From NCBI GenBank assembly GCA_902583645.1, contig CACHWQ010000006.1, forward strand, positions 1 to 64,000: 64,000 nt of DNA, written 5' to 3'. Both the position numbers and the translations under genes were made by a program. Shown here piece after piece: positions 46,181 through 54,010 of the stretch (its first letter is position 1; every line of letters begins with the position of its first letter). The stretch comes from an uncultured Pelagibacteraceae bacterium. Lineage in GTDB: Bacteria > Pseudomonadota > Alphaproteobacteria > Pelagibacterales > Pelagibacteraceae. Below the pieces are notes generated by a model. That model had not been told where the DNA came from. It did not search any database and saw nothing but the letters and a program-made list of their open reading frames with translations.

Positions 46181-47415
46181 TATATTTTTTCTAAAGGATG
46201 ATGAGACATTAGCTCAAGTCCAATTTGTCCAACTAAATATTGTTGTTCTAATTTAACTCCTTCTTTGCCGCCAACTTTACCAATATAACTTTCAACGGTT
46301 AAAGTCATATTTTGTTCAAAACTTCCACCTTGTTCGCCACCATCAGTTGGATATTTAATCTGAGGCCACTCATCACAAAGACCAATTCCATGAACCATAC
46401 ACGAGTAACGGTTGCCATAATATTCCTCAGGTAATAACCAGGACTTTTGAATAAATTCTTTAAAAGTCATTCCAGGTTTAATTAATCTTGCATTATAATC
46501 TATTTGTTCTACTGCCATAGAATAAAGTTTTTTTTGTTGATCATTAAATTTATGACCTACAACATAAGATCTTGAAATGTCTGCGCAATATCCATAAGGA
46601 CCAACCATATCAGTGTCAAAGGCAACTATCTCTCCGGTTTGCATAACCTTATTGCTACTTTCTTGCATCCATGGATTTGTTCTTTCCCCAGATGAAAGTA
46701 TTCTACATTCAATCCATTCTCCTCCATGCTCAATATTCGTTTTATGCAATATAGACCAAAGCTCATCCTCAGTCATACCTGCCTTTAGTTCTTCTCGCAT
46801 TTTTGAAACACCTATATCAGCAACCTCTAAGGCAGCTTTCATACATGTAAGTTCTTCGGAAGATTTAATAACTCTCGCTTGCTCTAATATTAATTTTGCA
46901 TCAACAACCTCAATACCGTTTTTATTAAGCTCAGATACAGCTGGACCGTTTAATACATCAATTGCAACCCTTTTACTCTTAAAAAAATTATTTGATAAGT
47001 CTTTTATTTCATTAATCCATTTTTTTAATTGTGAACTTGCTTGATTACCGTTACTAAAATAATCCCACGTTATGGCTGGTCTAATTTCATCAATCAAATT
47101 TAAGTGCTTCGATAAGATTTCACAATTGAAATATTCATATAAAATTGTTGGTCCATCGACAGGCACGAAACAATATCTTGTTAAATTATGCATATTATAA
47201 ACACTCATGTTAACAGTGTCTAAGGCATACCTAACATTGACTGGATCAAAAAGTATGCATGCCTCTAAATTATTTTTTTGTAATTCCTTTCTTACTCTAT
47301 CCAACCTGTATGATCTTAATTTATCAAAGTTAATCTCATCCTCTTTTAATCTTTTTTTTGTTAAAAATTTTGGAGGTGTTTTAATTTCTGGTGCAATTTT
47401 TCTACTAAATTTCAT
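46180..47415 (-). CDS. M24 family metallopeptidase (Xaa-Pro dipeptidase/creatinase-like)
   Basis: A 411-residue pita-bread protein with an N-terminal creatinase-like domain and a C-terminal M24 domain. Metal ligands are visible: Asp in IVAFDTDMVGPYGYCADISRSYVVG, His in CMVHGIGLCDEWPQI, Glu in TLTVESYIG and Glu in VKLEQQYLV. The family includes Xaa-Pro peptidases, creatinase and ectoine hydrolase. Its place beside a Rieske oxygenase and betaine-type dehydrogenase hints at hydrolysis of an N-methylated or amide osmolyte, which is inference. Confidence 0.88.
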   Translation of the reverse strand: MKFSRKIAPEIKTPPKFLTKKRLKEDEINFDKLRSYRLDRVRKELQKNNLEACILFDPVNVRYALDTVNMSVYNMHNLTRYCFVPVDGPTILYEYFNCEILSKHLNLIDEIRPAITWDYFSNGNQASSQLKKWINEIKDLSNNFFKSKRVAIDVLNGPAVSELNKNGIEVVDAKLILEQARVIKSSEELTCMKAALEVADIGVSKMREELKAGMTEDELWSILHKTNIEHGGEWIECRILSSGERTNPWMQESSNKVMQTGEIVAFDTDMVGPYGYCADISRSYVVGHKFNDQQKKLYSMAVEQIDYNARLIKPGMTFKEFIQKSWLLPEEYYGNRYSCMVHGIGLCDEWPQIKYPTDGGEQGGSFEQNMTLTVESYIGKVGGKEGVKLEQQYLVGQIGLELMSHHPLEKI

Positions 47416-47416
47416 T

Positions 47417-48592
47417 TTAAATTAAATTTTGAGCTACCCATTTATGAAAATGATGAGTTGGATTATCCATTACAGGTGAAAAGTTTCCTCCATTATAGGA
47501 TGGGGAGTTTCTTCCATTTTGCATACCTTGTATTATATCAACATCTTCTTTTTGAATATCTTCCCATTGTTTGTGATTTTGTTTTCTTATTAATTTGAAT
47601 TTGTTAGCTTGTGCTGCTTGTTCACCCACATAATAAAGCTCCATATGTTCGAGAGTAAACTCATGGTTAATCGGTTCTATCCAATAGGCATAATAATGAT
47701 CTTTATGAATTCCAAGCATAACATTTGGAAACAGTGCTACGTATTCTGCAATATTTTCTTTATCCTTTGGCCAATTTGGAAAACTTGGAAGTTTTTCTTT
47801 TCCTTTAAATTGGGGATTATAAACAACTGTGCCTTGACCAGCAAAGCGATTAGGTAAACCTTGAATATGATAATGGTCCTCTATTTTTGAGTAGGAATTT
47901 AATCCTGGATGAACCCATGGAAGATGATAACTTTCACAATAGTTTTCAATTGCAAATTTCCAATTACATTTTGCATTTAATTTGAAATATCCAAAATCAT
48001 TTGAGTGATGAATTAATTCTCTATCTTTTATTGGCCAAAATTTTTCCCATCTATCACTTAAGGGTTTTATATATTCTTCAAAAGACATCTCATTTCGATT
48101 AATGTTTATCATTATCAAATCTAACCAAATATAAGATCTAATTTCTTTGAGATTACTTTTTGATTTATCAAAACCTTCTGCAGAATGTTTGTTCATGCCA
48201 CCAATATGAGGTGTTGCCATTAGTTCTCCATCAAGATCATAAGACCAAGAATGATATGGACATCGAATAAGGCTATTAATTTTCCCACTTTTAGAGACTA
48301 ATTTTACTCCTCTGTGACTACAAACATTGTGAAAAACTTTAATTTCATTCTGTTTATTTCTTAAAATTAAAATTGGCATTCCAAGAATATCTATTGGTTT
48401 TACATCTCCAATTTCTGGTATGGAGCTTGCAACTCCAACTACAATCCACTTATCTTCAAATAATTTTTTTCTCTCTATTAAAGTATAATCTTTGCTAGTG
48501 TAGCATTCGTTTGGTAATCCGTGAGCTTTTTCAATCGAATTATTTACAACATCTAGTTTTTTTTTGTCTATAATATTATAAATTTCAGACAT
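47417..48592 (-). CDS. Rieske non-haem iron oxygenase alpha subunit, quaternary-ammonium type
   Basis: A 391-residue ring-hydroxylating-type oxygenase. Rieske cluster ligands are Cys91, His93, Cys111 and His114. The mononuclear iron site is ENYCESYHLPWVHPGL, with His223 and His228 and a Glu (220) where aromatic-ring enzymes have a bridging Asp. The same Glu occurs in carnitine, glycine betaine and stachydrine oxygenases, so an N-methylated ammonium compound is a likely substrate. No reductase gene is nearby. It sits one base from the M24 gene and 3 bases from a methyltransferase gene. Confidence 0.85.
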   Translation of the reverse strand: MSEIYNIIDKKKLDVVNNSIEKAHGLPNECYTSKDYTLIERKKLFEDKWIVVGVASSIPEIGDVKPIDILGMPILILRNKQNEIKVFHNVCSHRGVKLVSKSGKINSLIRCPYHSWSYDLDGELMATPHIGGMNKHSAEGFDKSKSNLKEIRSYIWLDLIMININRNEMSFEEYIKPLSDRWEKFWPIKDRELIHHSNDFGYFKLNAKCNWKFAIENYCESYHLPWVHPGLNSYSKIEDHYHIQGLPNRFAGQGTVVYNPQFKGKEKLPSFPNWPKDKENIAEYVALFPNVMLGIHKDHYYAYWIEPINHEFTLEHMELYYVGEQAAQANKFKLIRKQNHKQWEDIQKEDVDIIQGMQNGRNSPSYNGGNFSPVMDNPTHHFHKWVAQNLI

Positions 48593-48595
48593 AAC

Positions 48596-49225
48596 TTATT
48601 TTATCACTTCATATAACCCAAGCCAAGCGTTCACATCTTTACTTGCAATATAGTCAGATTTAAAAAATTCAATTTTTTTCCATTTATTTTCATTATTTAA
48701 TTGTTCAATTTTTTTATCAAAACCATACTCTTCGTGTATTCCTTCATTTATTGTAAAACAAACATGTCCTTTATTTTTGGTGATTCTTATAAATTCATCT
48801 AAAGCAGGTGGTTTAACGTGTCCAAATGTAAAAGTTCCAACACACATTACGGCATCAAAAATATCATTTTCTTCGTCTATAGGTTTATTTAAATCGACTT
48901 GATCAAGTTTTTTGTAAAGTTGAGAAGGTACCAAATCTAAAAGTTTTTTTGAAAGGTCTGCACCATAAAAATTATGATACCCAAATTTTTTTAATTCAAC
49001 ACCAACTAATCCTGTGCCACATCCAGCATCATAAATTTTAGCATCTTTGTTTTTTTGATATTTAATAAATGTTTCGGTAGTTTCTTTTGGACCAGTATAG
49101 TTCCAATCAAGCATGTCCTTATCATATTTATTTTCTTGTCCCCAATCGTCATAATACTTCATTACCTCATCGGTTTTTTTTAATTTATATATTGGTATTT
49201 TGTTTCCTACATCTTTTTGTGACAT
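48596..49225 (-). CDS. Class I SAM-dependent methyltransferase
   Basis: A 209-residue methyltransferase: the SAM loop IYDAGCGTGLVGVELKKFG near residue 60, then FYGADLSKKLLDLV, FDAVMCVGTFTFGHVKPPALDEFIRITKNKGHVCFTINEG. An N-terminal segment (VMKYYDDWGQENKYDKDMLDWNY) is typical of small-molecule methyltransferases. The substrate is unknown. It overlaps the neighbouring dehydrogenase stop at 49225. In an operon otherwise devoted to removing methyl groups, its direction of methyl transfer is puzzling. Confidence 0.88.
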   Translation of the reverse strand: MSQKDVGNKIPIYKLKKTDEVMKYYDDWGQENKYDKDMLDWNYTGPKETTETFIKYQKNKDAKIYDAGCGTGLVGVELKKFGYHNFYGADLSKKLLDLVPSQLYKKLDQVDLNKPIDEENDIFDAVMCVGTFTFGHVKPPALDEFIRITKNKGHVCFTINEGIHEEYGFDKKIEQLNNENKWKKIEFFKSDYIASKDVNAWLGLYEVIK

Positions 49226-51630
49226 TAGCTTCTCATCTTTTGTCCAGTTGGATCGTAAAGTGGAGATTTTATTATTGAAGAGTTAAACAAATCTCCATTT
49301 ATTTCCACTTGAATTCCTTTCTCTGAACTTATCTCTCCACTATCAAGATATGAAAAAGCAACACTTTTATTTGTAAAATGCGCAAAACCTCCCGAAGTAA
49401 CGTATCCAATTGCTTTTCCATTTTTTAGCACTGCTTCATTATTTGTTACATCAATATCATTTGTTTCAACAATCAATGGTGTAAGTTTATTTTTACTTTC
49501 ATCTTTTTTTGCAAAATTTTTTCCTACAAAATCTTTATCCCAATCAATGAATACATCCAATCCTGTCTCTTTTGCAGTAAAGTCTGGTCTATAATCAAGT
49601 GTCCAAGCACCCCAATTTTTTTCAAGACGCATAGACATTAACGCTCTTAAACCAAAAGGTTGAATATTAAATTCTTTTCCAGCCTCCATCAATTCTTCGT
49701 ATAATTTAATTTGAAAATGCGGTGCAGTGTAAATTTCAAATCCTAATTCTCCAGTAAAAGATAATCGATTTACAATTGCTGGAACTCCACCAACAAACAT
49801 CCTTCTAGAATCTCTAAATTTAAAATTTTTATTTGATACATCTTCCCTTACTATTCTTTGAAAAACTTCTCTTGATTTAGGTCCTGATATTGCTAAACCA
49901 TGATAATCATCAGATCGATTTTTGTAGTTTACTTTAAATTTATTCAAATGACTCTCAAACCATCTTCGGTGCATTTCTTGTGCAGCACCAGAACCAAAAA
50001 CCATAAATTTATTTTCATCAACACATGATACTGTAAGATCTCCATAAAGTTTACCTCTATAAGTAAGCATTGGAGTTAGTGAAATTCGTCCTGGTTGAGG
50101 GATTTTACCAGCCATAACATAATTTAAAAACTTTCTAGCATCTGGACCTTCAAATTCATGTTTCGAAAAATTTGCAAGTTCCATTACACCTACATTTTCT
50201 CTAACATTTATAACTTCTTTTGATACATAATTATGAGATCTTGATCTTTTTATTGTTGGTTCCTCAAAAGCATCTTCTTTATTTTTTGCAAACCAAAGAA
50301 CACTCTCTAAACCAAATCCATCACCCATTACCGCACCTTGATTTATAAAGCGATCATATAATGCAGTTGTTTTTTGTTTTCTTCCTTTAGGTAAAGTTTC
50401 ATTTGGAAATGTCATTATAAATCTTCTCTCGTAATTTTCAGATGATTTAATAGTTCCATACTGTGGAGTAGCATACTCACCAAACCTTGCTACATCCATT
50501 GCCCAAACATCAATGGACGGTTCTCCATCTATTATCCATTCAGCTATACATTTTCCAACACCACCACCCTGACAAAAACCCGCCATAACACCTACTGCAA
50601 CCCAATAATTTTTCATGCCAGGAACCGGACCAATAAGTGGACTACCATCTGGACCAAAAGTAAAAGGTCCATTAACGATATTTTTAATTCCCGCTTTTTC
50701 TAATGCTGGCATTCTTTCAAATCCTATTGCTAACCTATCTTGAATGTTATCTAACTTTGGTTCTAATAATTCGTGTCCAAAGTTCATTGGAGTTCCATTT
50801 ATTTTCCATGGTGTTGACTTTGGTTCATATGTGCCAAGCAACATTCCTTTACCTTCTTGTCTAAAATAAATATTTCCTTCAAAATCTGTACCAATTGGTA
50901 ACCTTTGATCTCCCATCGCTTCAATTTCTGGAATACTTTCAGTAATTAAATAATGATGCTCCATTGGTTGAACTGGAAGATCTACTCCAGAAAGATTTCC
51001 TACTTCTCTCGCCCATAAGCCACCTGCATTTATAATAATTTCAGCATTTATATTTCCTTTATCAGTAAAAACATCCCAGGAGCCATCCGATTTTTGTTTA
51101 GTATCTTTTACAACTGTGTGTGTATAATATTTTCCACCATGAACTTTAGCAGCTTTTGCGAATGCGTATGTTACTCCTGACGGATCAACTTCGCCGTCTA
51201 TAGGATCCCATAAAGCTAATAGATATCTTTTTGGATCAATTAAAGGATGTTTTTTCTTTACTTCATCAAGAGAGATGAATTCTTGATCTAAACCCATATA
51301 TCTAGCTTTTGATCTTTCCCTTTTTAAATATTCAGCCCAAACCTCGTTTGATGCTAAATAAAATCCTCCGCTTGGTTTAAAACCAACTGAATGACCAGAT
51401 TCTTTTTCTATCTCTTTATATAGTCCTATTGTATAGGCCATCATTCTAGAAATGTTTGGATCAGAAGAAATTACGTGCACATTCCCAGCAGCATGCCATG
51501 AAGATCCAGAAGTAAGTTCATTTCTTTCAAGTAGAATACAATCTTTTAAGCCGAACTTTGATAAGTGATAAAGAATTGAACAACCTACTACACCACCACC
51601 AATTATTACTACTTTTGCACTATTTTCCAT
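49225..51630 (-). CDS. Sarcosine/dimethylglycine dehydrogenase-type flavoprotein (DAO + GcvT domains)
   Basis: An 801-residue paralog of the protein at 5095-7527. It has the FAD loop GGGVVGCSILYHLS near residue 10, the SGSSWHAAGNVH motif with the His used for covalent FAD, FAD-domain motifs to about residue 400 and a folate-binding GcvT half with LGFEIYTAPHFQI and FGLRALMSMRLEK. It may demethylate sarcosine or dimethylglycine, or another N-methyl product of the adjacent Rieske oxygenase. It follows BHMT by one base. Electrons probably go to the ETF encoded at 3393-5095. Confidence 0.83.
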   Translation of the reverse strand: MENSAKVVIIGGGVVGCSILYHLSKFGLKDCILLERNELTSGSSWHAAGNVHVISSDPNISRMMAYTIGLYKEIEKESGHSVGFKPSGGFYLASNEVWAEYLKRERSKARYMGLDQEFISLDEVKKKHPLIDPKRYLLALWDPIDGEVDPSGVTYAFAKAAKVHGGKYYTHTVVKDTKQKSDGSWDVFTDKGNINAEIIINAGGLWAREVGNLSGVDLPVQPMEHHYLITESIPEIEAMGDQRLPIGTDFEGNIYFRQEGKGMLLGTYEPKSTPWKINGTPMNFGHELLEPKLDNIQDRLAIGFERMPALEKAGIKNIVNGPFTFGPDGSPLIGPVPGMKNYWVAVGVMAGFCQGGGVGKCIAEWIIDGEPSIDVWAMDVARFGEYATPQYGTIKSSENYERRFIMTFPNETLPKGRKQKTTALYDRFINQGAVMGDGFGLESVLWFAKNKEDAFEEPTIKRSRSHNYVSKEVINVRENVGVMELANFSKHEFEGPDARKFLNYVMAGKIPQPGRISLTPMLTYRGKLYGDLTVSCVDENKFMVFGSGAAQEMHRRWFESHLNKFKVNYKNRSDDYHGLAISGPKSREVFQRIVREDVSNKNFKFRDSRRMFVGGVPAIVNRLSFTGELGFEIYTAPHFQIKLYEELMEAGKEFNIQPFGLRALMSMRLEKNWGAWTLDYRPDFTAKETGLDVFIDWDKDFVGKNFAKKDESKNKLTPLIVETNDIDVTNNEAVLKNGKAIGYVTSGGFAHFTNKSVAFSYLDSGEISSEKGIQVEINGDLFNSSIIKSPLYDPTGQKMRS

Positions 51631-51631
51631 T

Positions 51632-52672
51632 TTAATATTTTATTTCTTTGTTTACTTTCTTCAATGTCTTGTCTGTCCCATGGTGAAAATGTTTGCTCAT
51701 ATCAGGCATGTACTTCATAGCAATCGGTTTTTTTCCAACTGCAACTGCCATTTCTCTCACATGGTGAGCTTCTGCACCACAACATATACCGATTAAATTA
51801 ATTTTTTCTTTTAGACATTCTTTTGCAAATTCAGCCATTTCAAATCTGTTGCAAAATAAATTGTCTAGAGCTACTGGGAATGCATTTCCACCAGGAATAC
51901 AATCGCATCCATGATCAGTCTGATTTAAAAATCCTGGCTCCTTTTCTGTTGTTCTATATGGAACAGGTAAACCTGCAACGTGACATGAAACTTTTTTTCT
52001 AACTTCTTTTAAAAGTTTCATTGTCATTTTAGGACCTCTGTAACAATTTAGACCAACGACATCTGCTCCAAGATCCTCTACTATTTTACATGCATCCTCA
52101 GCTGTATGTCCATCTCTTGTTAAATCTCCTCGAGGTATCGCATAATTAGCTACAGCAATAAAACCTTCATCCTTAATTGCTTTTAAAGCTATTTTCATTT
52201 CATCTACCCAGTTTATTGTCTCAGCAACTATAAAATCAACACCCGCTTCCTTTGCCCACAAAACTTGTTCTTCATACATCTTTTGACATTCTTTAAATGA
52301 GTTTTTATCCTTAGGATCAAAAATATTTGTATTCGCAACATCTCCGCAAACCATTAAATCTAAATCTTTAAATTCATTTGCTGCATCTTTTGCAATTTTA
52401 AGAGCATTTTTTTGCATCTTCTCAAGTAAATGTTCTTTTCCAATAATTCTTAATTTTTCTCTGTGTCCATAATAAGTGAAAGCCTGAACAATATCTGATC
52501 CAGCTCTTATGAATTCTCTGTGTAACTGTGTCACTACATCAGGATGCTCTAGTACTACCTCTGGTACAAATGGCCCAGCTGAAAGATATCCTCTTCTTTC
52601 CATAGCAAACAAATATCCTTCGGCGAATATAACTGGACCTTCATCTAATCTTGACAATAAGTTTTTTTTCAT
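51632..52672 (-). CDS. bhmT: Betaine-homocysteine S-methyltransferase
   Basis: A 346-residue barrel enzyme that moves a methyl group from glycine betaine to homocysteine, giving methionine and dimethylglycine. Blocks include GPVIFAEGYLFAMERRGYL near 12-30 and AGSDIVQAFTYYGHREKL. The three zinc-binding Cys are present at 210 (GLNCYRGP) and 297-298 (GICCGAEAHH). It heads the minus-strand operon to 45770. Its ribosome binding site and start codon form one arm of a pseudoknot at 52672-52725 that looks like a SAM-V riboswitch, so methionine supply probably controls it. Confidence 0.9.
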   Translation of the reverse strand: MKKNLLSRLDEGPVIFAEGYLFAMERRGYLSAGPFVPEVVLEHPDVVTQLHREFIRAGSDIVQAFTYYGHREKLRIIGKEHLLEKMQKNALKIAKDAANEFKDLDLMVCGDVANTNIFDPKDKNSFKECQKMYEEQVLWAKEAGVDFIVAETINWVDEMKIALKAIKDEGFIAVANYAIPRGDLTRDGHTAEDACKIVEDLGADVVGLNCYRGPKMTMKLLKEVRKKVSCHVAGLPVPYRTTEKEPGFLNQTDHGCDCIPGGNAFPVALDNLFCNRFEMAEFAKECLKEKINLIGICCGAEAHHVREMAVAVGKKPIAMKYMPDMSKHFHHGTDKTLKKVNKEIKY

Positions 52673-52725
52673 TTTCCTCCTTTTTAAAATTAATTTACTT
52701 ATAATTAGAGGAAAATCTTTAGTAA
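52672..52725 (-). promoter_or_regulatory. Candidate SAM-V-type riboswitch in front of bhmT
   Basis: Reading the minus strand, TTACT (plus 52721-52725) pairs with AGTAA (plus 52695-52699), and TTTTCCTC in its loop (plus 52708-52715) pairs with GAGGAAAA (plus 52672-52679). The second arm holds the ribosome binding site and reaches the A of the ATG. This is an H-type pseudoknot of about 54 bases, the topology and size of SAM-II and SAM-V aptamers. SAM-V is known from marine alphaproteobacteria ahead of bhmT-like genes. The class call rests on topology and context, not on a covariance search. Confidence 0.7.
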
Positions 52726-52757
52726 CTGTCTCTTATAATTGATTGTTGAAAGACAGT
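52725..52757 (-). other. Hairpin upstream of the bhmT pseudoknot
   Basis: ACTGTCT (52725-52731) and AGACAGT (52751-52757) are perfect complements around a 19-base loop. It lies immediately 5' of the candidate riboswitch in the bhmT leader and lacks a T run, so it is not a terminator. It may be a flanking stem or part of a second element. Confidence 0.4.
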
Positions 52758-52798
52758 TTTGCAATTTAAATTAAATTTAAACCCAAAAATATTTTCGC

Positions 52799-52814
52799 AT
52801 GAAACTAGTTTCAT
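52799..52814. promoter_or_regulatory. 16-base perfect palindrome, candidate operator
   Basis: ATGAAACTAGTTTCAT reads identically on both strands. It sits near the middle of the 273-base region between the divergent bhmT and proX operons, where a dimeric repressor or activator could act on both. No regulator gene is adjacent. Confidence 0.5.
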
Positions 52815-52863
52815 AGAATAAAAATATCAAAATACAAAATGTAAGTAAAAGCTATTTTAAATT

Positions 52864-52878
52864 ACAACTCTTAGTTGT
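52864..52878. promoter_or_regulatory. Inverted repeat ahead of the second binding protein gene
   Basis: ACAACT and AGTTGT flank CTT, 68 bases before the ATG at 52946. A T run follows 14 bases later, too far for a standard terminator. It could be an operator or a small leader hairpin. Confidence 0.4.
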
Positions 52879-52945
52879 CGCTTGTTTGCTTTTTTTTTCA
52901 GATGTGTTCTAATTGTATTTTAAATTTAAAAAACGGAGATAATAA

Positions 52946-53956
52946 ATGAAAATAAAGAAAATAATTCTTTCTCTAATTGTTGCATTTGGTTTAACTTCTT
53001 TTAGTGGGATAGCTAATGCTGCATGTGGAAAGATTTCTATTGCAAATATGAACTGGGCTTCAGCAAACTTTATGGCTGAAGTTGACAAGATCATACTTGA
53101 AAAAGGTTATGGATGTGAAGTTGAACTTGTTCCAGGTGCAACAATGCCAACTTTTACGTCTATGCAAGAAAAAGGTGAGCCAGATTTAGCTCCTGAGTTT
53201 TGGGCTAACGCTGCAATTGTTGAATTAGAAGCTGCTGTAGCTGAAGGAAAACTTCATTCTATAAATAAAGCTCCTATAACTGGTTTAGGTGAAGGATGGT
53301 GGGTATTACCTGCAACTTTAGAAAAACATCCAGAGCTTACAACTGCAGACGCAATTTTGAAAAGACCTGATCTTTTTCCTCATCCTGAAGATCCATCAAA
53401 AGGCGGATTTCATATCTGTCCTCCAGGTTGGAACTGTGAACTAAGTAACAGAAATCACTTCAGAGCATGGGAGATGGAGAAAAAAGGATGGAAAATTGTA
53501 GAAACTGGATCTGCTGCAGGTTTAGATGGTTCAATAGCTAAAGCTGCTGAAAGAGGAGAAAACTGGTTTGGTTACTATTGGTCACCAACTGCTTTAATCG
53601 GAAAATATAATATGCAAGCTGTAGATATGGGTGAGTTCGCTGGAAAAGATAACTGGGATAACTGCTTATCAAAACCAGAGCAAGAATGTGCAAACCCTAA
53701 AAAATCATCTTGGGTTAAATCAGAAGTTTTCACAGTCGCTACAGACAATTATAAAAAAACAGCTGGAAAAGATGGTATGAAATATCTTGAAAAAAGAACA
53801 TATCCAGGACCAGTTATGAATGGAATGTTAGTTTGGATGGGTGAAAACCAAGCTGAAGGTGCCGATGCTGCAATAGAGTTCCTTAAAACTCAAGAAGACG
53901 TTTGGTCTAAATGGGTATCTGGAAAAGCTAAAAAAGCAATAAAAGCATCACTATAA
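52946..53956 (+). CDS. proX: Glycine betaine/choline-type ABC transporter substrate-binding protein
   Basis: A 336-residue periplasmic OpuAC-type binding protein: signal peptide core IILSLIVAFGLTSFSGIANA, then ISIANMNWASANFMAEVDKI, VPGATMPTFTSMQEKGEPDLAPEFW, CPPGWNCELSNRNHF and WFGYYWSPTALIGKYN. It is a divergent relative of the protein at 26599, with a different ligand loop (PGATMPTF rather than PSGTGLW), so its preferred ligand may differ. It is followed by a 13-base-pair hairpin and the permease gene, but the operon has no ATPase gene. Confidence 0.92.
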   Translation: MKIKKIILSLIVAFGLTSFSGIANAACGKISIANMNWASANFMAEVDKIILEKGYGCEVELVPGATMPTFTSMQEKGEPDLAPEFWANAAIVELEAAVAEGKLHSINKAPITGLGEGWWVLPATLEKHPELTTADAILKRPDLFPHPEDPSKGGFHICPPGWNCELSNRNHFRAWEMEKKGWKIVETGSAAGLDGSIAKAAERGENWFGYYWSPTALIGKYNMQAVDMGEFAGKDNWDNCLSKPEQECANPKKSSWVKSEVFTVATDNYKKTAGKDGMKYLEKRTYPGPVMNGMLVWMGENQAEGADAAIEFLKTQEDVWSKWVSGKAKKAIKASL

Positions 53957-53968
53957 ATAATATATATT

Positions 53969-54001
53969 ATCTGAACCCGTTAAATTATAACGGGTTCAGA
54001 T
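53969..54001 (+). terminator. Strong hairpin between binding protein and permease genes
   Basis: A perfect 13-base stem, ATCTGAACCCGTT (53969-53981) with AACGGGTTCAGAT (53989-54001), around a 7-base loop, then TTAAATTTT. The tail is only partly T-rich, and the permease ATG follows at 54011. It probably acts as a leaky terminator or protects the 3' end of the binding protein message, giving more binding protein than permease. Confidence 0.65.
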
Positions 54002-54010
54002 TTAAATTTT

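Noticed and set aside
46613-47044. Plus-strand open frame of 143 codons.
   Set aside because: It is antisense to the M24 peptidase gene with its intact metal ligands, so it is a shadow frame.
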